Source: Taishania sp.
GTDB lineage: Bacteria > Bacteroidota > Bacteroidia > Flavobacteriales_D > Crocinitomicaceae
Reading direction: 5' to 3'
Assembly (NCBI GenBank): GCA_030150045.1
Contig: JASLGM010000027.1
Coordinates: forward strand, 62,001 to 126,000
Length of the DNA stretch: 64,000 nucleotides
Shown: positions 43,869 to 51,820 of the stretch, piece by piece
Numbering within the stretch: position 1 is the stretch's first letter
Layout: each line of letters opens with the position of its first letter
Notes under the pieces: generated by a model
Database searches by the model: none
The model's input: the letters and a program-made list of their open reading frames with translations, nothing else
Told to the model about the DNA's origin: nothing
Program-made: the position numbers and the translations under genes

Positions 43869-44630
43869 CTATAATTCAATGCCGACAGGACAATGATCTG
43901 AGCCCAAAACCTCTTTCAAAATGAAAGCATTTTTCACTTTTGGCATGAACGATTCGGATACCAAAAAGTAATCGATTCTCCAGCCTACATTCTTTTCACG
44001 CGCTCCACCACGGTAACTCCACCAAGAATATTTTTCAATTTCTTCTGGAAATAAAGTACGGAAAGTGTCGAGTAAACCAGCATTTACATAAGCGTCCATT
44101 CCATCTATTTCCTCTTGCATAAACCCTGCTGATTTATTGTAGTTGGGCTTCGGACGTGCTAAATCTACCGCCTTATGTGCCACGTTAAAATCACCACAAA
44201 CTATAACAGGCTTTTTTGCTTCTAGGCCTTTCAGAAAAGCAAGAAAATCTCTATCCCACTCCTGACGATAGTCTAAACGCAACAAATCACTTCCGGAATT
44301 AGGCACGTAAACGGAAATTAAAAAATACGCTTCAAATTCTAGTCCTGTGATACGCCCTTCTTGATCGTGCGCTTCAATGCCCATATTGTAAAACGTAGAA
44401 ATCGGCTTTACACGCGTCGCCACCGCCGTTCCGGAATATCCTTTACGCACGGCTTCATTTCCGTAATATTCATAATCACTAAGCGTTTCAAATACTGCTT
44501 TAGCTTGATCAACAGTCGCTTTTGTTTCTTGCAAACAAATGATATCTGCATTAACAGAACGCATGTCTTCGAAAAAGTTTTTCTGCGCAATAGCACGGAT
44601 GCCATTTACATTAAAGGAAATTATCTTCAT
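43869..44630 (-). CDS. xth: Exodeoxyribonuclease III
   Basis: This 253-residue enzyme is the main AP endonuclease and 3'-5' exonuclease of base-excision repair. It begins MKIISFNVNGIRA and has DIICLQETKA (metal-binding Glu), VPNSG, VCGDFNVAH (catalytic Asp/Asn) and a final GSDHCPVGIEL with the catalytic His. It is monocistronic, with an exact -7 element four bases before the ATG. Confidence 0.95.
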   Translation of the reverse strand: MKIISFNVNGIRAIAQKNFFEDMRSVNADIICLQETKATVDQAKAVFETLSDYEYYGNEAVRKGYSGTAVATRVKPISTFYNMGIEAHDQEGRITGLEFEAYFLISVYVPNSGSDLLRLDYRQEWDRDFLAFLKGLEAKKPVIVCGDFNVAHKAVDLARPKPNYNKSAGFMQEEIDGMDAYVNAGLLDTFRTLFPEEIEKYSWWSYRGGAREKNVGWRIDYFLVSESFMPKVKNAFILKEVLGSDHCPVGIEL

Positions 44631-44634
44631 AGAA

Positions 44635-44642
44635 CAAAAATA
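44635..44642 (-). promoter_or_regulatory. -7 promoter element of xth
   Basis: The minus strand reads TATTTTTG, an exact TAnnTTTG ending four bases before the ATG at 44630, which predicts a leaderless mRNA. Confidence 0.55.
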
Positions 44643-44744
44643 ATCGTTTTATTGGGCAAAAGTAGCATTCATGAAGCGAGTAAATGAAAGTTTTTCCATT
44701 AAATTCGACAACATTTGATTACTTTCGAAGTAGTACAAAAGATT

Positions 44745-45896
44745 ATGAGTAAAAAAATTCTAACCATCATTGGTGCACGACCGCAAATCATCAAAGCTTC
44801 CGCCATTAGCCGTGCTATTCGCACTACTTTTTCAAGTGAATTAGAAGAAATCATTTTACATACAGGTCAGCATTATGATGAGAATATGTCTGCTCATTTT
44901 TTTGAGGAATTAGCATTGCCCTTACCCGCATATAATCTTCAAGTTGGATCAGGTCCACACGGTGAACAAACGGCCAAAATGACACAAGGAATTGAAGGTG
45001 TATTATTGAGTGAAAAACCCGATGCACTTTTGGTCTACGGTGACACAAACAGTACACTGGCCGGTGCATTAGCTGCTTCAAAATTGGGTATACCTGTGAT
45101 TCATGTGGAGGCTGGATTGAGAAGTTACAACAAGGCCATGCCCGAAGAAATCAATCGTATTCTTTGTGACCATGTCAGTACCCTACTGTTCTGTCCTACG
45201 CAACAAGCACTCTCAAATTTAAAAAAAGAGGGTTTTGTAAACACAGCTAAAAAAGCAAGTATTGACCACCCCAAACACTATCATTGTGGGGATATTATGC
45301 TGGACAATAGTATGTACTTTTCAACCCTTTCAGATCAGCAATCTAATCTTTTAGCGTCACTTGACTTAAAAGATAAACCCTTTATTCTTACGACGATTCA
45401 TCGAAACGCAAATACAGATGTCCCAGAAAATCTTTCTTCCATATTTGAAGCATTAAATCACATTCAAAAAGAATCTGGTCACAAAATTGTACTTCCATTA
45501 CATCCGAGAACCAAGACATTTTTAGACGCACAGAAAGAAAATAAAATCTTTGAAGCTGTCATGGCAAACGAACATTTTATTTTTATACCACCAGCAAGTT
45601 TTTTGAACATCATTGCTTTAGAGAAGAATGCAAGTATGATTATTACAGATAGTGGCGGTTTACAGAAAGAAGCCTATTTCTTCAAAAAACCTTGTATTAT
45701 TTTACGCGAACAAACCGAATGGACAGAAATTGTAGAAAGTGGAAACGCTTTATTGGCCGGTGCGTCAAAAGAACGGATTATAGCTGCTTTCCAAGAACTT
45801 TCCAACAAACCTTTTAAAGATGAAACCTCTTTATTTGGGGATGGCAATGCGGCTCATTTTATTTGTCGAACGTTAATCAATGAATTGTCATGTTGA
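44745..45896 (+). CDS. wecB: UDP-N-acetylglucosamine 2-epimerase (non-hydrolysing)
   Basis: The 383-residue enzyme makes UDP-ManNAc for surface polysaccharides. Motifs are IIGARPQIIKASA, VYGDTNSTLAG, HVEAGLRSYN and ITDSGGLQKEAYF. The ATG at 44745 is preferred to the frame start 30 bases upstream. Its last seven bases overlap the deacetylase gene, so both act in one operon, probably for an envelope sugar. Confidence 0.93.
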   Translation: MSKKILTIIGARPQIIKASAISRAIRTTFSSELEEIILHTGQHYDENMSAHFFEELALPLPAYNLQVGSGPHGEQTAKMTQGIEGVLLSEKPDALLVYGDTNSTLAGALAASKLGIPVIHVEAGLRSYNKAMPEEINRILCDHVSTLLFCPTQQALSNLKKEGFVNTAKKASIDHPKHYHCGDIMLDNSMYFSTLSDQQSNLLASLDLKDKPFILTTIHRNANTDVPENLSSIFEALNHIQKESGHKIVLPLHPRTKTFLDAQKENKIFEAVMANEHFIFIPPASFLNIIALEKNASMIITDSGGLQKEAYFFKKPCIILREQTEWTEIVESGNALLAGASKERIIAAFQELSNKPFKDETSLFGDGNAAHFICRTLINELSC

Positions 45897-47182
45897 TTTA
45901 TGTCACTTACATAAGTGAGCGTCTGATCTATACGCTGGATTTCATTTTCAAGGAACAAAATGTCAAATACACATTAACCAATGACCTTCCTTACTTTTTG
46001 AGATCATCAGAAACTAAGCTAAATTACAGTAGCTATCCAGATGAAAAATTACTAACAATTACACCTTGCCCTTTACTTTTTGAGGAGGATATCCGTGTCC
46101 AAAAGATACAAAAAAGTACATTTGAAGGTGCCGAATGCTTGGCATTTGATGGTATTTCAGATCCATTTGCAAGTATCTTTTATCTGTTAACACGCTACGA
46201 AGAATATTTAGAATTCACACCAGATGAACACGATCGTTTTCGAGCAATCGCAAGTATTCAGTATAAAATGGGGTGGCTACATCAACTTATTTGCGACCGC
46301 TTGGTAAAGGAAATTATTCAATTCCTTTATATTAACCGTTGCGTCGAAAAACCTTTTACACCTCAAGAAACACAAATCATTCCGACCTTTGATATTGACA
46401 ATACCTATGCTTATCAGCACAAAGAAACGTGGCGAAAATACATGTCCATTTCAAAAGATTTATTACAACGCAACAAGCATCGTTTAACTGAACGCCGAAA
46501 TGTATTGAGTGGTGTCTCCCGAGATCCCTACGATACGTTTTCTTACATCACATCCATTGCACAACGCGGATATAAAGTTAAGATCTTCTGGCACCTTGGT
46601 GATTATGGGAAATACGATAAGAACATCCGTCACTACGAACCTGCACATCGCAAACTGATTCAGGAAATGGATACTGTAACAACAATTGGTATTCATCCAA
46701 GTTATGCAAGCAACGAAAACTTCTTTACCTTAAAGACAGAGAAAGATCGTCTGGAAGAAATCCTTAATCGAAAAGTTTCCATTGGTCGACAGCATTTTTT
46801 AAAATTGCGTTTCCCTGAAACTTATATCCAATACATTAAGGCGGGTATTCTCGAAGATTACACTTTAGGATTTGCACAAAAATCAGGATTTAGAACCGGT
46901 ACACTTCGCACCCACGCTTGGTTCAATGTAAAAAGAAATGAGACTACTGATTTACAGTTACATCCTTTCGCATATATGGACGGCACCTTGTTAGAGTACG
47001 AACATTTGAGTATTGAAGCAGCAAAAAAAGAAATAAAAATAATGTATGATGAAGCCGTTCTTTTTGGAGGAAACTTCATTTTTCTATGGCACAATGAAAC
47101 CATAAACGATTATAAAAAATGGAAAGGATGGACCGAAGTATTGGAATACACCCTTTCTTTAAAAACGAAGAATCATGAATAA
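45890..47182 (+). CDS. Polysaccharide deacetylase-family protein
   Basis: The 430-residue protein has an N-terminal domain (about 1-150) resembling DUF7033 and a C-terminal NodB-like part containing PTFDIDNTYAY (the Asp-Asp-type metal/catalytic segment), IGIHPSYAS and FLWHNE. Such proteins lie in flavobacterial surface-polysaccharide loci, but the substrate is unknown. It overlaps wecB by seven bases and the DUF423 gene by eight, so the three are translationally coupled. Confidence 0.78.
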   Translation: MLIYVTYISERLIYTLDFIFKEQNVKYTLTNDLPYFLRSSETKLNYSSYPDEKLLTITPCPLLFEEDIRVQKIQKSTFEGAECLAFDGISDPFASIFYLLTRYEEYLEFTPDEHDRFRAIASIQYKMGWLHQLICDRLVKEIIQFLYINRCVEKPFTPQETQIIPTFDIDNTYAYQHKETWRKYMSISKDLLQRNKHRLTERRNVLSGVSRDPYDTFSYITSIAQRGYKVKIFWHLGDYGKYDKNIRHYEPAHRKLIQEMDTVTTIGIHPSYASNENFFTLKTEKDRLEEILNRKVSIGRQHFLKLRFPETYIQYIKAGILEDYTLGFAQKSGFRTGTLRTHAWFNVKRNETTDLQLHPFAYMDGTLLEYEHLSIEAAKKEIKIMYDEAVLFGGNFIFLWHNETINDYKKWKGWTEVLEYTLSLKTKNHE

Positions 47183-47561
47183 ATGTTATGTAAAAATGGC
47201 GGCTATATCTATAGCAATTGCCATTATTTTAGGTGCATTGAGTGCACATGCTTTGGAAAAAGTATTACCAGAAGCGAGTTTAAACAGTTTCAAAACGGGT
47301 GTGACATATCAATTTTATGCCACATTTGGAATACTTATCATTGCCTTGAACCAAGATCGATTTTCATTTAATCTAAAAGCGTTTTATACCTTATTAACTG
47401 TCGGTATGCTTTTGTTTTCAGGATCGATTTACATTTTATCGACAAAAGAACTTCATGGATTACACCTCCCTTTCTTAGGTCCAATCACTCCATTAGGAGG
47501 TGTGGCAATGATTGCAGCTTGGTTATTCTTAGCGCTTAAACTATTCAAGCGTTCCAATTGA
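47175..47561 (+). CDS. DUF423 small membrane protein
   Basis: This 128-residue protein has four membrane segments and the family-like GALSAHAL near the N-terminus and LGPITPLGGVAMIAAW near the end, matching DUF423 (YgdD). Function is unknown. It is the third gene of the wecB operon, and its last 21 bases overlap the end of the convergent AstE-like gene. Confidence 0.85.
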   Translation: MNKCYVKMAAISIAIAIILGALSAHALEKVLPEASLNSFKTGVTYQFYATFGILIIALNQDRFSFNLKAFYTLLTVGMLLFSGSIYILSTKELHGLHLPFLGPITPLGGVAMIAAWLFLALKLFKRSN

Positions 47562-48524
47562 TCTCACCTGACCGATATGTAAAATAGCATCACCACGATA
47601 TACCGTAGGAGCTTCATTGACACAGAAAACATATCCGTCAAAAGGAGCTCTTACTTTTCGTTCTATCAATCCGTAAGGATCCATTACTAAGCCGATTAAT
47701 TCTCCTTTTAGCACATGCGTTCCATTTTTAACCTGTGCTAAAAACAAACCTGACATCGGCGCTCTCATCCAACGGGACTTATGTAAGAATATAGATTCCC
47801 TCCCTTCGTTTTGATCCATTTTAAACGCACGCATTTTCAAATGGGTTAAAATTCTCCTCACGCCATCGATCGCTTCTTCCACAATTTCATCGTTGATAAA
47901 ACTAGACTTTCCTCCTTCAAAAATCAGGTACTGTTTTCCAATTTTCGTCAAGGATTCACGAACAGATTTAGGAATAAGTGCACTATCCAAAATAAATGGT
48001 GGTCTGAAAACCTGAGCCAATTCTACGGAATTAAAATCTTTAAAATCACAACGGATCTGAGCGTAATTGGAGCGTTGAGCAGCACCCGTATGAAAATCAA
48101 TAACCAAATCAGCGTGTGGTGCAATCTCCTTCATAAAGATATGGGCAAATTGAGCTGCCAAAGATCCTTTTTCACTTCCTGGAAAACTACGATTTAGATC
48201 GCGTCCATCGGGAAGTTCCCTTTTATGATATAAGAATCCAAATACATTAAAAATAGGAATACATATAATTGTTCCAATCAAAGGTTTATTAAACTTTCTT
48301 CGAATCATTCTCCGAATGGTTTCTATTCCATTGATTTCATCGCCGTGTAGGCCCGCCATCAATACAATTGTGGGTCCATCTTCTTTAGCACGTTCTATAA
48401 AAACGGGTACCTGAACCGGACTACTTGTATGCAGCTTTGCTACACCTAAGTTAAGTTGGTAGCTTTTACCCGGCAAAATTTCTTGTCCGAGTAAAAGCAT
48501 TCCTTTATTTTTTTGCGATGACAT
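47541..48524 (-). CDS. Succinylglutamate desuccinylase/aspartoacylase-family zinc hydrolase
   Basis: The 327-residue M14-type protein has the zinc motif GLHGDEINGIET, NRSFPGSEKG and the third ligand region IDFHTGAAQRSNY. Members remove acyl or amino-acyl groups from amino acids or peptides. It overlaps the rimK gene by 20 bases and is the third gene of the retropepsin-like/rimK operon, so a role in trimming RimK products is plausible but unproven. Confidence 0.82.
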   Translation of the reverse strand: MSSQKNKGMLLLGQEILPGKSYQLNLGVAKLHTSSPVQVPVFIERAKEDGPTIVLMAGLHGDEINGIETIRRMIRRKFNKPLIGTIICIPIFNVFGFLYHKRELPDGRDLNRSFPGSEKGSLAAQFAHIFMKEIAPHADLVIDFHTGAAQRSNYAQIRCDFKDFNSVELAQVFRPPFILDSALIPKSVRESLTKIGKQYLIFEGGKSSFINDEIVEEAIDGVRRILTHLKMRAFKMDQNEGRESIFLHKSRWMRAPMSGLFLAQVKNGTHVLKGELIGLVMDPYGLIERKVRAPFDGYVFCVNEAPTVYRGDAILHIGQVRSIGTLE

Positions 48525-49389
48525 TTCTTTCTATATATTCGATAATTTTTCCAGCGATATCTTCTTTTGTTGTTTTTTCAATTCCTTCAAGACCTGGTGA
48601 AGAATTCACTTCCAAAATTAATGGTCCTCTAGTAGATTGAAGAAGATCCACCCCAGCTACAGCTAATCCCATTGCTTTTGCCGCTAAAATAGCCGTTGCA
48701 TTTTCTTCCGGAGAAAGTTCAATGATTTGCGACGTTCCACCACGGTGTAAATTAGATCGAAATTCGCCTTCTTTACCTTGTCTTTTCATAGCTCCAACCA
48801 CCTGTCCATCAACAACGAAAGCACGAATATCAGCTCCATTTGCTTCTTTAATAAACTCTTGAACAATCACCCTTGCTTTCAAACCGTTAAAGGCTTCCAA
48901 AACAGATTGTGCCGCATTTTGGTTTTCCGCCAAAACAACACCTAAACCTTGCGTTCCTTCAAGTAATTTCAATACAACAGGCGCACCACCTGCCGACTCT
49001 ACTACATGCCTTACGTTTTTAGAATAGTTTGTAAATACGGTTCTTGGTAAACCAACCCCTTCCTTTGATAGAAGTTGTAAACTTCTCAACTTATCTCTTG
49101 AATGTGTAATCGCTGAAGAGCTCGCTACAGAAAACACGCCCATCATTTCAAATTGTCGCACCACTGCTGTTCCGTAGAAGGTAACAGAAGCTCCAATCCT
49201 AGGGACAATGGCATCAAAATCTTCTAAATATTTTCCATCAAAGAACAATTTTGGTCTGTTGTGTTCAATTTCGATGTTACATCTTAAATGATCAATAACG
49301 ACCACCTCATGTCCACGCACTTCTCCCGCCTCAACCAAACGTCTAGTAGAATATAAATCTCCGTTACGAGATAATACTGCAATCTTCAT
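48505..49389 (-). CDS. rimK: RimK-type ATP-grasp glutamate ligase
   Basis: The 294-residue protein is an ATP-grasp amino-acid ligase: KLLEGTQGLGVVLAE is the grasp loop, and AMGLAVAGVDLL with ILEVNSSPGLEGIE is the metal/catalytic end. RimK adds glutamates to the C-terminus of ribosomal protein S6, or makes poly-glutamate. In this operon it is preceded by a retropepsin-like gene (4-base ATGA overlap) and followed by the AstE-like hydrolase. Confidence 0.9.
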   Translation of the reverse strand: MKIAVLSRNGDLYSTRRLVEAGEVRGHEVVVIDHLRCNIEIEHNRPKLFFDGKYLEDFDAIVPRIGASVTFYGTAVVRQFEMMGVFSVASSSAITHSRDKLRSLQLLSKEGVGLPRTVFTNYSKNVRHVVESAGGAPVVLKLLEGTQGLGVVLAENQNAAQSVLEAFNGLKARVIVQEFIKEANGADIRAFVVDGQVVGAMKRQGKEGEFRSNLHRGGTSQIIELSPEENATAILAAKAMGLAVAGVDLLQSTRGPLILEVNSSPGLEGIEKTTKEDIAGKIIEYIERNVIAKK

Positions 49390-49799
49390 ATTGTGCTGTT
49401 TTTTAATAATTTTACTTTACTCGTGTCTATTACAAAATTACCATTTAATAATTTTCTTCCCAACAAAATGGGCGACCGCATTCCACTTCTATCTGACAAA
49501 GAAAAAGGTGTTTTATACGTCACGTCTCCCAATTCAATTTCACCATCAATAATAAACCGCTCATCAATTGCACCATTTGAACTTTTTATACGTTTGGTTT
49601 TATACGTATCAAAAAAGAAAAACTTACCATTTTTCACAAATTGTACACACAAACGATCGTTTTCTTTTTGAATAGAAACAACGTCAATACTACTGGTGTA
49701 TGCGCCGGAATCTATTTTCACTGGCACATGGTATAATTCAAACTCATTCAAATTTGCAATTTCCTTTCTTCCAATAATTTTCAATTTTTTATCTGGCAT
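49386..49799 (-). CDS. Retropepsin-like protein of the RimB/ATP-dependent zinc protease family
   Basis: The 137-residue product starts at ATG 49799 (MPDKKLKIIGRKE). VKIDSGAYTSSID is the aspartic-protease-like DSGA motif, and SDRSGMRSPILLGRKLL is typical of the family (Pfam PF05618) that accompanies RimK in many bacteria. A one-mismatch -7 element (CATATTTG) lies upstream. It heads the rimK operon with a 4-base overlap. Confidence 0.85.
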   Translation of the reverse strand: MPDKKLKIIGRKEIANLNEFELYHVPVKIDSGAYTSSIDVVSIQKENDRLCVQFVKNGKFFFFDTYKTKRIKSSNGAIDERFIIDGEIELGDVTYKTPFSLSDRSGMRSPILLGRKLLNGNFVIDTSKVKLLKNSTI

Positions 49800-49943
49800 T
49801 AAATGGTATTTTATATACAAATATGTATTAAATTTGCGGTTCACAATCAAAACACAAAGCTGTTTTTTAATAGAGATGCTTAATTTTTAAAAAAGTTTTG
49901 CTTTTGAGTGTGTTTTATAGAAATTATTCGTAATATTGCACCC

Positions 49944-49959
49944 CGTTTAAGCGGAAACG
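49944..49959 (+). promoter_or_regulatory. Hairpin in the rplS leader (candidate autoregulatory site)
   Basis: CGTTT and AAACG form a perfect 5-bp stem with loop AAGCGG, 19 bases before the rplS ATG and just after a near-consensus -7 element (TAATATTG, 49931-49938). Ribosomal protein L19 leaders have been proposed for flavobacteria, and this could be one; I cannot confirm it by alignment. Confidence 0.4.
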
Positions 49960-49978
49960 TAGTAAGAAATTATTTGTC

Positions 49979-50335
49979 ATGGATATTATTAGAGAAATTC
50001 AAAACGAATTAGTAGAAGTTAAAGACTTCCCAAAATTTGGAGCAGGTGATACTGTTACTGTTTCATACAAAATTAAGGAAGGTAACAAAGAGCGTATTCA
50101 GCTTTACCAAGGTGTTGTTATTCAACGTCGTGGAGAAGGTGCTACAGAAACGTTTACCGTTCGTAAAATGTCAGGAAACGTAGGTGTTGAGCGTATCTTC
50201 CCTATCGCTTCTCCTTTCATTGACGCAATCGCTGTTAACAAAAGAGGTCGTGTTCGTAGAGCTCGTATCTTCTACTTCAGAGAAAGAACTGGTAAATCAG
50301 CTCGTATCAAAGAAAAAAGATCTTTCACGAAATAA
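49979..50335 (+). CDS. rplS: 50S ribosomal protein L19
   Basis: The 118-residue protein contains FGAGDTVTVSYKIKEG, YQGVVIQRRG, ETFTVRKMSGNVGVERIFP and the basic C-terminus GRVRRARIFYFRERTGKSA, all typical of bL19. It sits at the interface of the ribosomal subunits. Here it is monocistronic, followed by an intrinsic terminator and then repeat copy E. Confidence 0.97.
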   Translation: MDIIREIQNELVEVKDFPKFGAGDTVTVSYKIKEGNKERIQLYQGVVIQRRGEGATETFTVRKMSGNVGVERIFPIASPFIDAIAVNKRGRVRRARIFYFRERTGKSARIKEKRSFTK

Positions 50336-50356
50336 TTTATTTCAAAAAGAAATAGA

Positions 50357-50387
50357 AAGGCTTTCCAAATGGAAGGCCTTTTTTTTA
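50357..50387 (+). terminator. Terminator after rplS
   Basis: AAGGCTTTCC pairs with GGAAGGCCTT (one wobble) around a 4-base loop, followed by a T-run. Confidence 0.88.
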
Positions 50388-50452
50388 TTCTATCCTTCCA
50401 AAATAAAGGATATTTCACTGTTTCAATCAATAAAGGAAATGAAAACAGATTT

Positions 50453-50743
50453 CAGCCCGGGCGGAACGCGACAGCTAAATGCACAGAAAAAGGAGTGAAC
50501 GCTAGCGAGATACTGCGACCAGCGGAAGCACGTGTACCGCAGCAAGCGAACCCTTTTTCTGAAGTTTACTATAGCGTGTAGACCGAATAGGCTGCCAAAA
50601 AAGTAAAAACAAATTAGTAGAAAATAAAAATTTGGGCGTTTCCCCTCCCCATCTCCAAGCCACTTGGAAAGGGAAGGTGTCGGGCTTTCCGCTTTATCTT
50701 TTCTGAAAACAGAAAAGGATGTCGCTACTATCCCTAACGCGGG
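50453..50743 (-). repeat. Dispersed structured repeat, copy E (inverted)
   Basis: This is the longest copy and the only one on the minus strand, reading from CCCGCGTTAGGGATAGTAGC down to CCCGGGCTGA. Helix 1 is CCTTTTCTG with CAGAAAAG. Helix 2 is long (CCTTCCC...CCAAG with CTTGG...GGGGAGG). Helix 3 is CAGAAAAAGG with CCTTTTTCTG, a perfect 10 bp that differs from copies C and D on both arms. Confidence 0.87.
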
Positions 50744-50761
50744 TTTACGGTGTTAAAAGAC

Positions 50762-51718
50762 TTAAATCCTAGCCTTCATCCAGTTGGTAATCGTTTCAAA
50801 AACTTCAAATTTATTTCCTTCATTTAATATTTCGTGACGTTTATTTTCATAGAGCTTCATTTCCACATCTGTAAACCCATCTTTGATTAATTGATCAACT
50901 GTGTGATGAATGCCTTTTCCAAAATCACCAATCGGATCATCGGCACCACTGACGAACAGCATTGGAAATTTACGCATAAATCCCGCTGCCCAGTCCCGCT
51001 TTGTAGCCGATTTATTCAAGGAAACCAAGGTGTCAAAACCGTTATAGGTAAAAGGAATACCACATAATTCATCGTCAAGAAATGCTTGTCGATTTGCTAG
51101 ATCAACGCTCAACCAATTGGTGTTTTTCATGTTTTCCTCGTGCTTAAAACGTTTACAATTCACTTTGCTAAATTGCTTATTCAAGAAAATATTGCGTTTT
51201 CTAGGCCACCATTTATTGAGGATAGAAGTTAGTATTTTTGCTGCACCGATTCCCTTTACTGATCCGCCTGTACCCACAATAATTGCACCATCAAATTGCT
51301 GATGAATACGTTGCAACAAGCCTCGAGCGACAAAAGACCCCATGGAATGTCCGAGTAAAAAGTGAGGAACTGTAGGGAATTTATGCTCCAGATAGGTTGC
51401 TACATTTTCAGCATCAATAATCATTTGTTCTTTTGCATTTTTGTCGAATATATATCCGTGATCATCTTTAGCAACTGCCGTTTTACCGTGTCCCAAATGG
51501 TCGTAGGTAACCACTGCAAATCCTTGTTCACACATATATCTAGCAAAGGTTTCATATCTTCCACTGTGCTCTTGCATTCCGTGTAAAACGACCAGTGTCC
51601 CAAGCGTTTCTTCTTTTGGGAAATAGCTGCGATAGAACAACTTATGTCCTTCACCATCCATTGCTACACTTTGCATAAACCCCGTTTTCTCTTCCATCTG
51701 TTTGATTTGTTGGTGCAT
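50762..51718 (-). CDS. Alpha/beta hydrolase, monoacylglycerol lipase-like
   Basis: The 318-residue protein has VVLHGMQEHSGRY (oxyanion region), the nucleophile in LLGHSMGSFV (Ser125), the acid in FVSGADDPIGD and a late His in ENKRHEILNE, the pattern of the monoglyceride lipase/lysophospholipase group. No signal peptide is seen, so it is probably cytoplasmic. The ATG at 51718 follows an exact -7 element by four bases. Repeat copy E lies directly downstream. Confidence 0.87.
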   Translation of the reverse strand: MHQQIKQMEEKTGFMQSVAMDGEGHKLFYRSYFPKEETLGTLVVLHGMQEHSGRYETFARYMCEQGFAVVTYDHLGHGKTAVAKDDHGYIFDKNAKEQMIIDAENVATYLEHKFPTVPHFLLGHSMGSFVARGLLQRIHQQFDGAIIVGTGGSVKGIGAAKILTSILNKWWPRKRNIFLNKQFSKVNCKRFKHEENMKNTNWLSVDLANRQAFLDDELCGIPFTYNGFDTLVSLNKSATKRDWAAGFMRKFPMLFVSGADDPIGDFGKGIHHTVDQLIKDGFTDVEMKLYENKRHEILNEGNKFEVFETITNWMKARI

Positions 51719-51722
51719 TTTT

Positions 51723-51730
51723 CAAAAATA
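51723..51730 (-). promoter_or_regulatory. -7 promoter element of the hydrolase gene
   Basis: The minus strand reads TATTTTTG, an exact TAnnTTTG ending four bases before the ATG, predicting a leaderless mRNA. Confidence 0.55.
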
Positions 51731-51752
51731 AGTAATCCTTTTTTGATGTAAC

Positions 51753-51779
51753 GAAAAATGCCCGTCTGAAACGAGCATC
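51753..51779 (-). terminator. Terminator of the M61 peptidase gene
   Basis: On the minus strand ATGCTCGT pairs with ACGGGCAT (one wobble), followed by a T-run. Confidence 0.7.
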
Positions 51780-51820
51780 TTTACATTTTTTATTGAATTA
51801 TCTATGGTAATTTTAGCGTA

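Larger units (their letters stand above)
50336..50761. other. Convergent intergenic gap holding repeat copy E
   Basis: This 426-base gap between rplS and the hydrolase gene contains the rplS terminator and repeat copy E (50453-50743). The hydrolase stop follows 19 bases after the repeat. No gene is visible. Confidence 0.7.

Noticed and set aside
16298..50743. T-loop-like GGTTCACC/GGTTCGC sequences inside the repeats, considered as tRNA remnants
   Set aside because: No acceptor stem, anticodon arm or CCA context can be drawn; the match is short and is part of the repeat core.
16298..50743. Repeat family considered as a CRISPR array or a transposon-derived MITE
   Set aside because: Copies are far apart with no regular spacers, and the ends are not inverted repeats of each other; no target-site duplication was recognised.
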